The notes beneath the pieces were generated by a model that saw nothing but the letters and a program-made list of their open reading frames with translations, was not told the origin of the DNA and did not search any database. 40,687 nt of DNA from Victivallales bacterium (GTDB lineage: Bacteria; Verrucomicrobiota; Lentisphaeria; Victivallales; UBA1829). The stretch spans positions 1 through 40,687 of the forward strand of contig JAEEQO010000005.1 in NCBI GenBank assembly GCA_016285335.1, in the 5' to 3' direction. Shown here piece after piece: positions 1 through 8,177 of the stretch. Position numbers and translations under genes: made by a program. Each line of letters starts with the position of its first letter. Positions within the stretch are counted from its first letter, which is position 1.

Positions 1-65
1 CTGATCGCGGCCAGAATGACTTGAAGGAATCGCGGCATGAGAGAAATGAAAGAGAAATAAAGATG

Positions 66-100
66 CCGCCAGACACGGGAACGGAACTCGGGTCTGGCGG
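66..100 (-). terminator. Hairpin downstream of the glmM/acyltransferase operon, possible terminator
   Basis: A perfect 9-bp inverted repeat (CCGCCAGAC at 66-74 against GTCTGGCGG at 92-100) lies 17 nt beyond the stop of the minus-strand acyltransferase gene. On the minus strand it is followed by a pyrimidine-rich stretch (CATCTTTATTTCTC) rather than a clean T-run. It fits a weak intrinsic terminator or a 3'-end-stabilising hairpin. Confidence 0.45.
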
Positions 101-116
101 TAATTTTGACGGATGA

Positions 117-1004
117 TTACTTCATAAGGTCGAGCTGGACCACGTCGCCGGGGCGGGTCTGGACGTCGGCCCAGATCTTGCGGCCGGGGTAGATCGCCGT
201 GTGGATGCCGGTGTGGACGTTCTCGCCGATGATGGAGCCGAATTTGCGGCGTCCGGTGTCGATGAGGCAGCCCTGAACCATGGAGCGGTGGTTCTTGCCG
301 TCGTGGCGGAAGTTCGAGGTGATGGTGCCCGCGCCGAAGTTCACATTCTGGCAGACGATGGAGTCGCCGATGTAGGAGAGGTGACCGGCGGCGACGTGCG
401 TCATGAGGATGGAATTCTTGATCTCGACGGCCTGCCCGATGTGGCACTTGTCGGAGATGAAGTTGTAGCCGCGGAGGTAGCAGTTCGGGCCGATCTTGCA
501 GTTCTTGCCGATCACGGCGACGCCCTCGATGTAGACGCCGGGGAGCAGCACGGAGCCTTCGCCCAGGATCACCACGCCGTCGAGCGTGACGCGTTCGCGG
601 ACAGTGCCCTTGATGTCGTTCTGCGTGTAGCCCGCGAGATATTCCTCGTTGATCTTCAGCAGATCCCACGGATAGCGGATGCGGAAAGAGGCTTCGTCGG
701 CGGGGATGGAAACGGTGTTTGCGCCGCTGCCCGTGCATTCGGCGGCCACGCCGTCGGCATCGGTCACGGTGAAGCCTTTGCCGTCCGCGAGCGCGGCGGC
801 GGCCTTTTCGAGCAGGGCCTTGGAGGGCCAGAAGTCGGATGCGAGGCGGAGATGCGCGGCGTTCTGAAGCACGGACCAGCGGCTCAGCAGGGTGGACTCC
901 AGGGTACCGGCGGCGAGTTCGAGCTCGAGAGCCGGCTTTTTGCAGGTCAGGGGTTCCAGCAGGACGGGATCGCCGTGCTCGAAGATCTCAAATGCGATTT
1001 CCAT
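117..1004 (-). CDS. Left-handed beta-helix acyltransferase-like protein (truncated sugar nucleotidyltransferase family)
   Basis: This 295-aa protein has hexapeptide-type repeats from about residue 130 to 285 (for example GVYIEGVAVIGKNCKIGPN and GHLSYIGDSIVC), which form a left-handed beta-helix as in the acetyltransferase half of GlmU. The N-terminal part (LLEPLTCKKPALELELAAG) resembles the start of the putative sugar-nucleotidyltransferase family whose members begin LLPLTFTRP, but most of a nucleotidyltransferase domain is absent. The start codon overlaps the glmM stop by one base (TAATG), with GGAGG about 10 nt upstream inside glmM, so translation is probably coupled. Sitting directly after glmM, it may acetylate or otherwise handle glucosamine phosphate or UDP-GlcNAc precursors. 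That role is inference; no uridylyltransferase motif is visible. Confidence 0.75.
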   Translation of the reverse strand: MEIAFEIFEHGDPVLLEPLTCKKPALELELAAGTLESTLLSRWSVLQNAAHLRLASDFWPSKALLEKAAAALADGKGFTVTDADGVAAECTGSGANTVSIPADEASFRIRYPWDLLKINEEYLAGYTQNDIKGTVRERVTLDGVVILGEGSVLLPGVYIEGVAVIGKNCKIGPNCYLRGYNFISDKCHIGQAVEIKNSILMTHVAAGHLSYIGDSIVCQNVNFGAGTITSNFRHDGKNHRSMVQGCLIDTGRRKFGSIIGENVHTGIHTAIYPGRKIWADVQTRPGDVVQLDLMK

Positions 1005-2383
1005 TAGGGGATAACCTCCAGTTCGCGGGCCGCGACGCCCGCAATTTTGTCATGCCAGAGCCGCGCGGCGGATTCCGTACGGGCCTCGGCGAGAATGCGA
1101 AGTTTGTTTTCGGTGCCGGAGTAGCGGACGATCACGCGTCCGGCGTCCCCGAGGTCCTCCTGGGCCTCGCGGATGCACTTTGACAGCTCGGGCAGGTCGT
1201 CGAACGGGATGCGTTCGGCGATGCGGATCGAGCTCTGGATCTGCGGATACTCCTGCATGAATCCGGCGAGCTCGGCGATGGATTTTCCGGTTTTCTTCAT
1301 GATGCGCATGACGTGCAGGGCGGAAATGAGGCCGTCGCCGGTCGGGGAGTGTTCCAGGAAGATGAGGTGGCCGGTCTGTTCGCCGCCCAGGTTCAGCCCT
1401 TTTTCGCGCATGCGTTCGATTACGTAGCGGTCGCCGACATTGGTGACCTCGACCTTGATCCCGGCCTGCCGCATGGCGTCGTGCAGGCCGAGGTTGCTGA
1501 TGGACGTGACGGCGATCGTGTCGTTGCAGAGCTGGCCGCGGGACTTGTAGTCGAGGGCACAGAGGCCGATGATGCGGTCGCAGTTGATGATGGCGCCGGT
1601 GTGGTCGCAGAACTGCACGCGGTCGGCGTCGCCGTCGAACGACACGCCGATGTCCGCGCCATGCTCCTTGACCAGACGGGACATGTTTTCAGGATGAAGC
1701 GCGCCGCAGCCGTCGTTGATGTTGAGTCCGTTCGGCTTTACCCCGGCGGTGATGACCTCGGCGCCGAGTTCGCGCATCACGATCGGCGCCACATAGTAGG
1801 ATGCGCCGTTCGCGCAGTCCAGCACGACCTTCATGCCCTTCAGCGAGGTGTAGCCGATGGAGCGTTTCGCCTGGTGGATGTAGCGTCCGCGGGCATCGTC
1901 CACGCGGAACGCCTTCCCGATGTCGGGGGTACCGTAGGCGGGGTGCTCCATCATGGCGAAAATGGCGCGTTCGATGTCGTCCTCGACCTCGTCCGGGAGC
2001 TTGAAGCCTTCGGAATTGAACAGCTTGATGCCGTTGTCGGAGGCGGGATTGTGGGAGGCGGTGATCATGACGCCGCAATCGGCGCACATGGAGCTGGTGA
2101 GGCTCGCAACGGCGGGAGTCGGCATCGGGCCGATCTCGTAGGTATCCATGCCCATGCTGACCATACCGCTGATGAGGGCTGTTTCGAGCATGTAGCCGGA
2201 AATGCGGGTATCCTTGCCGATGATGGCGCGGGGATTGCCGCGCTGGCCGAACACATCATTTCGGGCGGCGTTCCGGCAGAAATGGCGGGCGACCGCCTTG
2301 CCGACCAGCAGCGCGAGCTCGGGCGTGATGGGATATTCGTTTGCCTTGCCGCGAATGCCGTCGGTTCCGAATAGACGCCCCAT
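1004..2383 (-). CDS. glmM: Phosphoglucosamine mutase GlmM
   Basis: GlmM interconverts glucosamine-6-phosphate and glucosamine-1-phosphate in cytoplasmic UDP-GlcNAc synthesis, supplying peptidoglycan and LPS. The 459-aa length is normal. Family signatures are complete: N-terminal GRLFGTDGIRG, catalytic phosphoserine loop TASHNP with Ser110, magnesium loop DGDADR at 250-255, sugar-binding GEQTG at about 334-338, and phosphate-binding RYSGTE at 420-425. The start is supported by AAGGAG about 8 nt upstream and by a good promoter at 2504-2532, giving a leader of about 110 nt. The downstream beta-helix gene overlaps its stop codon, so the two form an operon. Confidence 0.97.
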   Translation of the reverse strand: MGRLFGTDGIRGKANEYPITPELALLVGKAVARHFCRNAARNDVFGQRGNPRAIIGKDTRISGYMLETALISGMVSMGMDTYEIGPMPTPAVASLTSSMCADCGVMITASHNPASDNGIKLFNSEGFKLPDEVEDDIERAIFAMMEHPAYGTPDIGKAFRVDDARGRYIHQAKRSIGYTSLKGMKVVLDCANGASYYVAPIVMRELGAEVITAGVKPNGLNINDGCGALHPENMSRLVKEHGADIGVSFDGDADRVQFCDHTGAIINCDRIIGLCALDYKSRGQLCNDTIAVTSISNLGLHDAMRQAGIKVEVTNVGDRYVIERMREKGLNLGGEQTGHLIFLEHSPTGDGLISALHVMRIMKKTGKSIAELAGFMQEYPQIQSSIRIAERIPFDDLPELSKCIREAQEDLGDAGRVIVRYSGTENKLRILAEARTESAARLWHDKIAGVAARELEVIP

Positions 2384-2503
2384 ACCCGTATCTCCTTCCG
2401 GCCGGTATCCGTTCTGGTCCGCCCGGCCTTTTTGCTGGTTCAGTTTTCATGATTGGCTATGATCCCGGTCATGTTTTAAAAGCCGGAAAAACCTGTTTAG
2501 ATT

Positions 2504-2532
2504 AATATACCTTTTTCTCCGCCTTTTTTCAA
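2504..2532 (-). promoter_or_regulatory. Sigma70-type promoter of glmM
   Basis: On the minus strand, TTGAAA (2527-2532) and TATATT (2504-2509) are separated by exactly 17 nt. The site lies in the AT-rich part of the gap between glmM and the serpin gene. The same hexamers and spacing recur at 13661-13689. Confidence 0.7.
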
Positions 2533-2611
2533 TATCCGCATTATATTTTTTTAGAAAAAGATGCGCCCCGCACACACGCATGGGATGACCGGGGAAACAC
2601 CGCGGACACAT

Positions 2612-2641
2612 AAAAAAAAGCCGGCCCGAAACCGGACCGGC
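2612..2641 (-). terminator. Intrinsic terminator after the serpin gene
   Basis: Read on the minus strand, a GC-rich hairpin (GCCGG, one mismatch, CGG, 4-nt loop, complementary arm; 2620-2641) is followed at once by eight T residues (2612-2619). It begins 36 nt past the serpin stop codon and insulates glmM from serpin transcription. Confidence 0.88.
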
Positions 2642-2677
2642 GCAAAAGTCATTTCAAATCAAGCCATTGTGGCGTAG

Positions 2678-3907
2678 TCACTTCACGTTGCCGGGATCGT
2701 TGACGCGGCCCATGAAGAGAATGAGGCCGGTCTGGTTGTCGCGGATGAGCACGAGGAACGGACGGTCGGCGCGGAAGACATTGACGGGATCGGGCATGCC
2801 GATGGAGGTGATCCTTGCCATGCCGATGGCGGTGGCGGCAGCGGCCTTCGTGGAGACTTCGTCCATTTTCAGGGCGGTCTTGTGGACCACGTTTTCGATC
2901 TTGAGCGCTTCTTCAGTGTCGATGCCGGAGAAATCGGCGAAGTTGGAGAACGGATTCTTCATGCCGAGTCCCTGGAGGGTCTTGTTGAGGTCGAGCCTGC
3001 AGGTCAGGTCGGTCTTCGGGAGCCAGACGCGCGTTTCGCCGCGGGCGCGGCGTTCAAGCCAGGAATCGAGTTTTTCGCCGATGGAGGCGGTGATCGTTTT
3101 CAGCGCGGCCTCGCCGTGATCGGTCCCGCCGTCGATCGGCATGAGCGCGACGAGCTCGAAACGGCGATTCTCATAGGGCAGGATGATCGCATGGACGTTG
3201 TCCTGAGGGGCGGAGCAGTAGGCGATGCGGCTCTTCTGGAACATCATCCGGACTTCCTTTTCGGCGCCGCCGAACTGCGTGAAGACCATCGGCTGCGTGT
3301 CGTCCTTCGGGAACGGGTTCGCCCATTTCGCCTCAAAATAAAGGGTATTCAGCAGGACCATGGCGGTGTCCTTGCTAAAGAAATCGGGCATGAGCAGATC
3401 CTTGATCATGTTTTTCGTGCGGGATTCGACGTAGGCGTTGATCTTCGCGGCGACCTTCGCGGACTGGCCGAAATCCTCCTTGTAGAACGCCCCGCCGTAG
3501 TATTTTTTGATCATTTCGGTGAACTCGGGCAGCACGTTCTGCTTCGTGTCGGTCCAGACGGAGTTCGAAACGAGGATCTCGGTCTTTTCCGCCTCGGCAT
3601 ACTGTTTCGCAATGGCGTCGAAGAACGCGCCGCAGGCGGCGGGATCGGCGGGCAGGCCGAGGACCGAACGGATCTCGTCGGCGGTCTTGCCCTTCGCGCC
3701 GCAGTAGACCATGCCGAACGCGCCGTCGATGCTGTACGGCGAGATGAACATGTTTTTCTTCGCGTCCGCCTTGCAGACGGTGTCGAAGAGCTCGAAGCCC
3801 TTGCGGTTCAGGTCGGCGGCGACCTTCCGGTCCGCGGCTTCGTCGGCGAACGCGGGCAGCGCGAGGCTCATGGCGCAGAGGGCGGCGTGGAACAAACGTT
3901 TTTTCAT
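2678..3907 (-). CDS. Secreted serpin (serine protease inhibitor family)
   Basis: This 409-aa protein starts with a signal peptide (MKKRLFHAALCAMSLALPAFA, probable cleavage near residue 21), so it acts in the periplasm, on the surface or outside the cell. The serpin fold is evident throughout: NMFISPYSIDGAFGMVYCGAKG, VLLNTLYFEAKWANPF, an inhibitory-type hinge STKAAAAT at about residues 349-356, and the C-terminal signature RPFLVLIRDNQTGLILFMGRVNDP. Inhibitory serpins trap a protease by inserting the cleaved reactive loop into a beta-sheet; the alanine-rich hinge implies an inhibitor rather than a non-inhibitory homologue. The segment between hinge and RPF looks longer than in antithrombin or alpha1-antitrypsin, so P1 cannot be assigned with confidence (Arg or Ile by hinge counting). 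The start has AAGGAG 8 nt upstream. The gene is monocistronic, with its own terminator. Confidence 0.95.
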   Translation of the reverse strand: MKKRLFHAALCAMSLALPAFADEAADRKVAADLNRKGFELFDTVCKADAKKNMFISPYSIDGAFGMVYCGAKGKTADEIRSVLGLPADPAACGAFFDAIAKQYAEAEKTEILVSNSVWTDTKQNVLPEFTEMIKKYYGGAFYKEDFGQSAKVAAKINAYVESRTKNMIKDLLMPDFFSKDTAMVLLNTLYFEAKWANPFPKDDTQPMVFTQFGGAEKEVRMMFQKSRIAYCSAPQDNVHAIILPYENRRFELVALMPIDGGTDHGEAALKTITASIGEKLDSWLERRARGETRVWLPKTDLTCRLDLNKTLQGLGMKNPFSNFADFSGIDTEEALKIENVVHKTALKMDEVSTKAAAATAIGMARITSIGMPDPVNVFRADRPFLVLIRDNQTGLILFMGRVNDPGNVK

Positions 3908-4070
3908 GACGGTGACTCCTTATGGATGAAAATGTATGGTCTCGAATCGTGTTTCCGTATGATTAGTCCCGGATGACACTTGAAATCTTAGCGGAAAATA
4001 AAGATTTTTGACGAAAAAAGTGAAACCGGAGGACCGGCGAGGCGGGAAGAGGGCGAATGATGAAGATGAA

Positions 4071-4811
4071 TCAGTCCGCGGCGGCAAGCTTGCGTCGGAT
4101 GGCTTTTTTTGTGCGGACGAACCGCCAGAGCATGGCCAGATACTGCACGATCACGCGGCCGGAGAGCTTGCTTTCGCCCTGTTTCCGCATGGCGAACGTG
4201 ATGGGATGCTCCAGCACCTTGTCGCGGCCGGTCAGAGAGAGGAGAAACGCCAGTTCGAGCATGATCTTGAAACCTTCGGGGGAAAGGCAGGATTTCACGC
4301 GGTCGAAAGCCGGACGGCGGATGGCGAAAAACCCGGACATCGGATCCTTCAGGGGGATCCCGAGCGCCAGACGTGCCATGAACGCCGCGCCGTCACTGCA
4401 CATCACGCGGAAGAAGTTCCATTTTTCGGTGAAGCCGCCGCCGGGCACATGCCGGGAGCCGATCGCCATGGAAAGCGCGGGATCGCGTTCGAATTCGGCG
4501 AGAAGGCCGGGGAGGTCCTCCGACCGGTGCTGGCCGTCGGCGTCCATGCAGACAAGGATTTCGCCGGAGGCCTTCGAAAAGCCGTGGACCACGCTGGGTG
4601 CGAGGCCGCGGGGACCGGGGTTCTGTTCCACGCGGACGGGAATCCGCAGGGTCTTTGCCGTTTCAAGTGCGACGGCCTCGGTGCCGTCGGGAGAATGATC
4701 ATCCGCCACAACAACTTCCAGATCAGGAAGTTCGAGCGCATCAAGAGCACGGAGCATCGCGGGGATGCTCTCCTTTTCCCGGAACGTGGGCAGGACAACG
4801 GAAACGGTCAT
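4071..4811 (-). CDS. Family 2 glycosyltransferase, polyprenyl-phosphate mannosyltransferase (DPM1)-like
   Basis: The 246-aa protein begins directly with the GT-A fold (VSVVLPTFREKESIPAML). It has the nucleotide-binding Asp pair in VVADDHSPDGT (residues 37-38) and the metal-binding motif DADGQH (90-95). Later motifs GSRHVPGGG and KDPMSGFFAIRR are typical of dolichol/polyprenyl-phosphate sugar transferases. No C-terminal membrane anchor is visible, which resembles the soluble DPM1 type. It would move a sugar from a nucleotide donor to a polyprenyl phosphate at the inner membrane face; donor and acceptor are inferred. It starts 36 nt after the Hpt gene, so it is probably the last cistron of the signalling operon. 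Only a weak hairpin follows its stop. Confidence 0.88.
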   Translation of the reverse strand: MTVSVVLPTFREKESIPAMLRALDALELPDLEVVVADDHSPDGTEAVALETAKTLRIPVRVEQNPGPRGLAPSVVHGFSKASGEILVCMDADGQHRSEDLPGLLAEFERDPALSMAIGSRHVPGGGFTEKWNFFRVMCSDGAAFMARLALGIPLKDPMSGFFAIRRPAFDRVKSCLSPEGFKIMLELAFLLSLTGRDKVLEHPITFAMRKQGESKLSGRVIVQYLAMLWRFVRTKKAIRRKLAAAD

Positions 4812-4847
4812 GATTCAGCCGGAAAAACGAAAGGAAAAGGCAGGGAA

Positions 4848-5168
4848 TCAGCCTTCGGCGAGATACGCCTCATGCATCCGGAAGATCTTCCGGATCGATG
4901 CCTGGCAGGCGGGCGTGTCGGCGGCCTTGGCGGCGGCGTTGAGCTCCTTTGCCAGGGCAAAGAGGTCCATCGCGCCCATGTTTTCGCAGTAGCCGAACAT
5001 GGTGTGCGTGATGATCCTCAGCTTCTGGTAATCGGAGTCGACGCCATCCTCCTGCAATTCGGTGCAGGACTTGTCGAATTCCTTGATGAACGCATCGTAG
5101 AATTCCTGGATCTCGTCGTCCTCGAGTTCGAGAAGTTCCTTCAGATGGGCGGCAATATCGGCTTTCAT
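4848..5168 (-). CDS. Histidine phosphotransfer (Hpt) domain protein
   Basis: This 106-aa all-helical protein is essentially one Hpt domain. The phosphotransfer motif is ITHTMFGYCENMGA, with the phosphorylatable histidine at residue 55 followed by the small and hydrophobic residues that pack the helix bundle. The canonical form is HxLKGSSxxxG, so this version is divergent. The start overlaps the stop of the upstream REC-PP2C-HATPase gene by 4 nt (ATGA), indicating translational coupling and probably a common phosphorelay. It is likely a cytoplasmic intermediate passing phosphate to or from the REC domain of its partner. No cognate hybrid kinase is encoded in the window. Confidence 0.82.
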   Translation of the reverse strand: MKADIAAHLKELLELEDDEIQEFYDAFIKEFDKSCTELQEDGVDSDYQKLRIITHTMFGYCENMGAMDLFALAKELNAAAKAADTPACQASIRKIFRMHEAYLAEG

Positions 5169-6793
5169 GATTCCGCGCTCCTTTTATTGAAAACAAATTT
5201 CGTTTCGTTTAATCCGCTGTTGGTCTCGTACGACACGTACTGCGTGATCGCCTTGATGATCTGGATGCCGCGTCCGCTGGTGGCGAAGAGGTTTTCCTCC
5301 TCTTCCGGCTTCTTGTCCGCGGTTCCGGCTTCCGGCGTGAAAAGCTGCGGGTCGTTGGTCTCGCGCGTGCCGGTGATGTCCCACTTGCCGCCGCGTTCGG
5401 CGCCCTGGAGGACCAGGTCGCCTTTTTCCTCGCCGATGCCGACGTAGATGAGATCGGGGGCTTTCTTTTTGTCGTGGCTGCCGTGGACGATGATGTTGTT
5501 GAGGTATTCTCGGACGCAGAGGTCGATCTCGGTGCTCTGCCGCAGGTCGTCGGTGATGGAGGAGAACTCCTGGGCGATCCTGTCGACTTCGGCAAGCCTG
5601 GCGGGGATCACGCGCTCCAGGATGCCCTTGCGGGCGGAACGCTTCTGGAACGCGACGATGGTGAAGTCGTCGGTGGCCTTGTCGAAGCCCATCTTCCCCA
5701 TGATCCCGCGGATACGGTAGGGCAGCGCGACGACGTTCGGGTTATCGAGCTGACACTGGATGATGGAATGCAGTTCCTCCTCGTCCATAGTCTGTCCGTC
5801 TTCGTTCGTCATGTCGAGCACGCCGTCGGTAAGGGCGACGAATATGGTGTCGTCCTCGAAATCGCAGTCGACGTTTTCGGACTCGGGGAATTGGGCGTCG
5901 GCCATCCAGCCGAGCGGCATGCTGCCCTTCTTCGTATCGCTGACGGTAACGGTCTTTTTGCCCGGAGAGGCGAAAAGAAGTCCGGGGTGTCCGGCGGAAT
6001 GCAGGGAGATATGGTTGTTCTTGAAGTCGATGATGGCGGCGAGCGCGGTCATGTAGTTCTTGCTCTGGAGGTCCTCGCAGAAATACTTGTTCAGGCGGGA
6101 CATCAGATCGTGGATCCTGATGTCGTTGTCGCGCAGAGTCATCTTCAGCCAGGACTGCACGGCGGCCATGTAAAGCGCGGCGGAAAGGCCGTGCCCGGAG
6201 ATGTCGCCGATGAAGAAAAGATATTTGGAATCGCCGAACGGGATGATCTCGTAGAGGTCGCCGGAAACGTGCATATACGGGACGTAGATCGAGGAGAAAA
6301 GCAGATCGTCGTTGCAGATGCACCAGTTGGGGAGCAGGACCTTCTGAAGGTCGCCGGCGAGCACGCGCTCCTCCTCCAGCTGGTCGCTGTACTTGTGCTC
6401 CATGAGCTTCCGGCGGTACGTGGTGACGACCTCGGTGATCTTCTGGATGAGGGTCTTCTTGCCGACCGCCTTGTTCAGGTAGTACGTGTTGGCGTCCCAG
6501 GTGATCTGGTTGAGCATGGTCATGTTCTTGTCCTCGACCATGCTGGTGAGAAAGATGATGGGGCGGTCCGGGTCGGTGGCGCGGATAAGCTTGCGCAGCT
6601 CGAAACCGTCGATGCCGGGCATGATGACGTCGAGCAGGAGAATGTCGAAATACTGTTCCTTGAACTTCTGGAGGGCATCGACCGCGTTTGTGCAGGTCAC
6701 GATCTCGAAGCCGCCACCTTTCAGGCAGCCGCGGATGATCATGAGGTTCGCCTCCACGTCGTCAACGGCCAGCACTTTGATCACATCGCTCAT
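5165..6793 (-). CDS. Response regulator with PP2C (SpoIIE/RsbU-type) phosphatase and HATPase anti-sigma-kinase-like domains
   Basis: Three domains are fused in 542 aa. The receiver domain (1-120) has acidic D11/D12, phospho-acceptor D55 (LLLDVIMPG), T83 and K108. The PP2C/SpoIIE domain (about 165-385) has metal-ligand motifs SGD (D179), GDISGHG (D197), LTDGVLD (D323) and ATDDFT (D375/376), so it looks catalytically complete. The C-terminal RsbW-like HATPase domain (about 395-537) has an N-box ReyLNNIIVHG (429-438) and a glycine box TSGRGI (505-510). Its G1 box reads ERGGKWD (466-472), with Glu where the adenine-binding Asp is expected. Such proteins set the phosphorylation of an anti-sigma antagonist (partner-switching); no STAS antagonist is encoded in the window. 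It overlaps the Hpt gene and is transcribed from a promoter at 6872-6899. Confidence 0.92.
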   Translation of the reverse strand: MSDVIKVLAVDDVEANLMIIRGCLKGGGFEIVTCTNAVDALQKFKEQYFDILLLDVIMPGIDGFELRKLIRATDPDRPIIFLTSMVEDKNMTMLNQITWDANTYYLNKAVGKKTLIQKITEVVTTYRRKLMEHKYSDQLEEERVLAGDLQKVLLPNWCICNDDLLFSSIYVPYMHVSGDLYEIIPFGDSKYLFFIGDISGHGLSAALYMAAVQSWLKMTLRDNDIRIHDLMSRLNKYFCEDLQSKNYMTALAAIIDFKNNHISLHSAGHPGLLFASPGKKTVTVSDTKKGSMPLGWMADAQFPESENVDCDFEDDTIFVALTDGVLDMTNEDGQTMDEEELHSIIQCQLDNPNVVALPYRIRGIMGKMGFDKATDDFTIVAFQKRSARKGILERVIPARLAEVDRIAQEFSSITDDLRQSTEIDLCVREYLNNIIVHGSHDKKKAPDLIYVGIGEEKGDLVLQGAERGGKWDITGTRETNDPQLFTPEAGTADKKPEEEENLFATSGRGIQIIKAITQYVSYETNSGLNETKFVFNKRSAES

Positions 6794-6871
6794 AGTAACT
6801 CCGGGTATAGGAAAGACCGCAGGGCGGTCGTCCTTTGTTCAGTTTCACAGCTCCAATGATTCGTTTCGAAT

Positions 6872-6899
6872 AATATATACTTCAAACGCGCGCTGTCAA
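6872..6899 (-). promoter_or_regulatory. Sigma70-type promoter of the REC-PP2C operon
   Basis: The minus strand shows TTGACA (6894-6899), a 16-nt spacer and TATATT (6872-6877), about 80 nt upstream of the ATG at 6793. It is divergent from the promoter at 6951-6979. Confidence 0.65.
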
Positions 6900-6950
6900 C
6901 CCGGATTCCGTAAAAAAACCGTCTTTTTCATGCATTTCCGGGATTTGAAG

Positions 6951-6979
6951 TTGAATTACACCCGAATCACGGATATATT
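6951..6979 (+). promoter_or_regulatory. Sigma70-type promoter of the first GT4 gene
   Basis: TTGAAT (6951-6956), a 17-nt spacer and TATATT (6974-6979) lie 46 nt before the ATG at 7026. The short leader contains no obvious Shine-Dalgarno sequence. Confidence 0.65.
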
Positions 6980-7025
6980 TAGATAACTTTTTTTTACCAT
7001 ATCACATCAGCCGCGACCTGTTTTC

Positions 7026-8177
7026 ATGCCACGCATCCGCTTCGTCAATCATTATGCCGGGATCATCGGCGGCATCGAACGCTATATGGAACGCACGGCC
7101 CGACTCCTGCGCTCGAACGGTTTTTCCGTGGACTGCTGCTATGCGGAGAAGGCACGGGACCCGGAACGCTTCCTCGCCGCATTCGACCGGGCGGAGACGC
7201 TCTCCGAAGCGCTGGAACGCCCTGCGGACGAATACGATCTGACGGTCCTGCACAAGGTCCGGGACGCCGCCGCGGTGCGGCAACTGCGCAAATCGGGCAG
7301 GACGGCGGTCTTCGTCCACGACCACGAATACTACTGCCCGCGGAAATCCTACTACTACCCGGTCACGCGGAAGAACTGTTCCCGCTCGTACTGCGAATTC
7401 CTGTGCGGCTGCTGCGCCATGCTGCGGCGTCCGGCACCGGACAACACCTTCCGCGCCAACTTCGGCGGGTTTGCCGCGCTCTGGAACGAGATCCGAGCCT
7501 GCGGCGAGTTCATCGTGCTGTCCGGTTTCATGCGGGACATCCTCGTCCGGCAGGGCATCCCGGCGGAGAAGATCGCCCTGATCCCGCCGTCGGTCACGCT
7601 CCCCGCCGCCGTGCCGGAATCCCCCGCCGGTCCGGACATGCCGCACATCCTGGCGATCGGCCAGCTCATCCGGGGGAAAGGCGTCGACCTGCTCTTGGAT
7701 GCCATGCGGAACGTGAAAACGCCCTGCGTGCTGGACATCGTCGGGACCGGCAACGACGAAGCGTATTTGAAGGAACTGGCCGCCCCGTTCGGGCATTCCG
7801 TCGTGTTCCACGGCTATTCGCCGAACCCGGAAGACGCCTTCCGGGACATCCGCGCGGCCGTGCTCCCGTGGCGCTGGCAGGAGCCGTTCGGACTGGTCGG
7901 TCCCGAGGCGCTCGCGCACGGCATCCCGCTCGTGGGATTCGACGTCGGCGCCATCCGCGAATATCTCATCGACGACGAGACCGGGATGCTTGTGCCGCCC
8001 GGCGACACGGCGGCGCTGGCAAGCGCGATCGACCGTATTCTGGCCGATCCGGCGAAGGCGACAGCAATGGGCGCTCGCGGGCGCGAACTCGTTTCCGCCC
8101 GCTTCACGGACTCCGGACTGATCCGCGGATGGCGGGACCTGATCGAACGCAAGTCGTCTCCCGCTTCAATCAAATGA
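7026..8177 (+). CDS. GT4-family glycosyltransferase (GT-B fold)
   Basis: This 383-aa protein opens with RIRFVNHYAGIIGGIERYMERTARLL, the GT-B acceptor-domain pattern with a GG(I)E loop. In the C-terminal half it has ILAIGQLIRGKGVDLLLDAM and the donor-site region PFGLVGPEALAHGIPLVGFDVGAIREYL, with the EPFG...E pattern of GT4 retaining transferases. It probably adds a sugar to a surface glycan at the cytoplasmic face. The middle portion (about residues 100-140) is unusually rich in Tyr and Cys (HDHEYYCPRK, SRSYCEFLCGCC) and may form a metal-binding or structural insert; that is a guess. It is the first gene of the polysaccharide cluster and has no recognisable Shine-Dalgarno. Donor and acceptor sugars cannot be read from the sequence. 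Confidence 0.88.
   Translation: MPRIRFVNHYAGIIGGIERYMERTARLLRSNGFSVDCCYAEKARDPERFLAAFDRAETLSEALERPADEYDLTVLHKVRDAAAVRQLRKSGRTAVFVHDHEYYCPRKSYYYPVTRKNCSRSYCEFLCGCCAMLRRPAPDNTFRANFGGFAALWNEIRACGEFIVLSGFMRDILVRQGIPAEKIALIPPSVTLPAAVPESPAGPDMPHILAIGQLIRGKGVDLLLDAMRNVKTPCVLDIVGTGNDEAYLKELAAPFGHSVVFHGYSPNPEDAFRDIRAAVLPWRWQEPFGLVGPEALAHGIPLVGFDVGAIREYLIDDETGMLVPPGDTAALASAIDRILADPAKATAMGARGRELVSARFTDSGLIRGWRDLIERKSSPASIK

Noticed and set aside
1..38. Minus-strand start of a possible signal-peptide protein (MPRFLQVILAAI...) at the window edge
   Set aside because: Only 12 codons are visible and there is no Shine-Dalgarno sequence, so it cannot be supported as a gene.
201..1007. Long plus-strand open frame opposite the acyltransferase gene (similar ones at 1313-2374, 2882-3976 and 5474-6859)
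   Set aside because: Antisense shadows of real genes in GC-rich DNA: His/Gly/Val/Asp-rich, no domain, no start signals.
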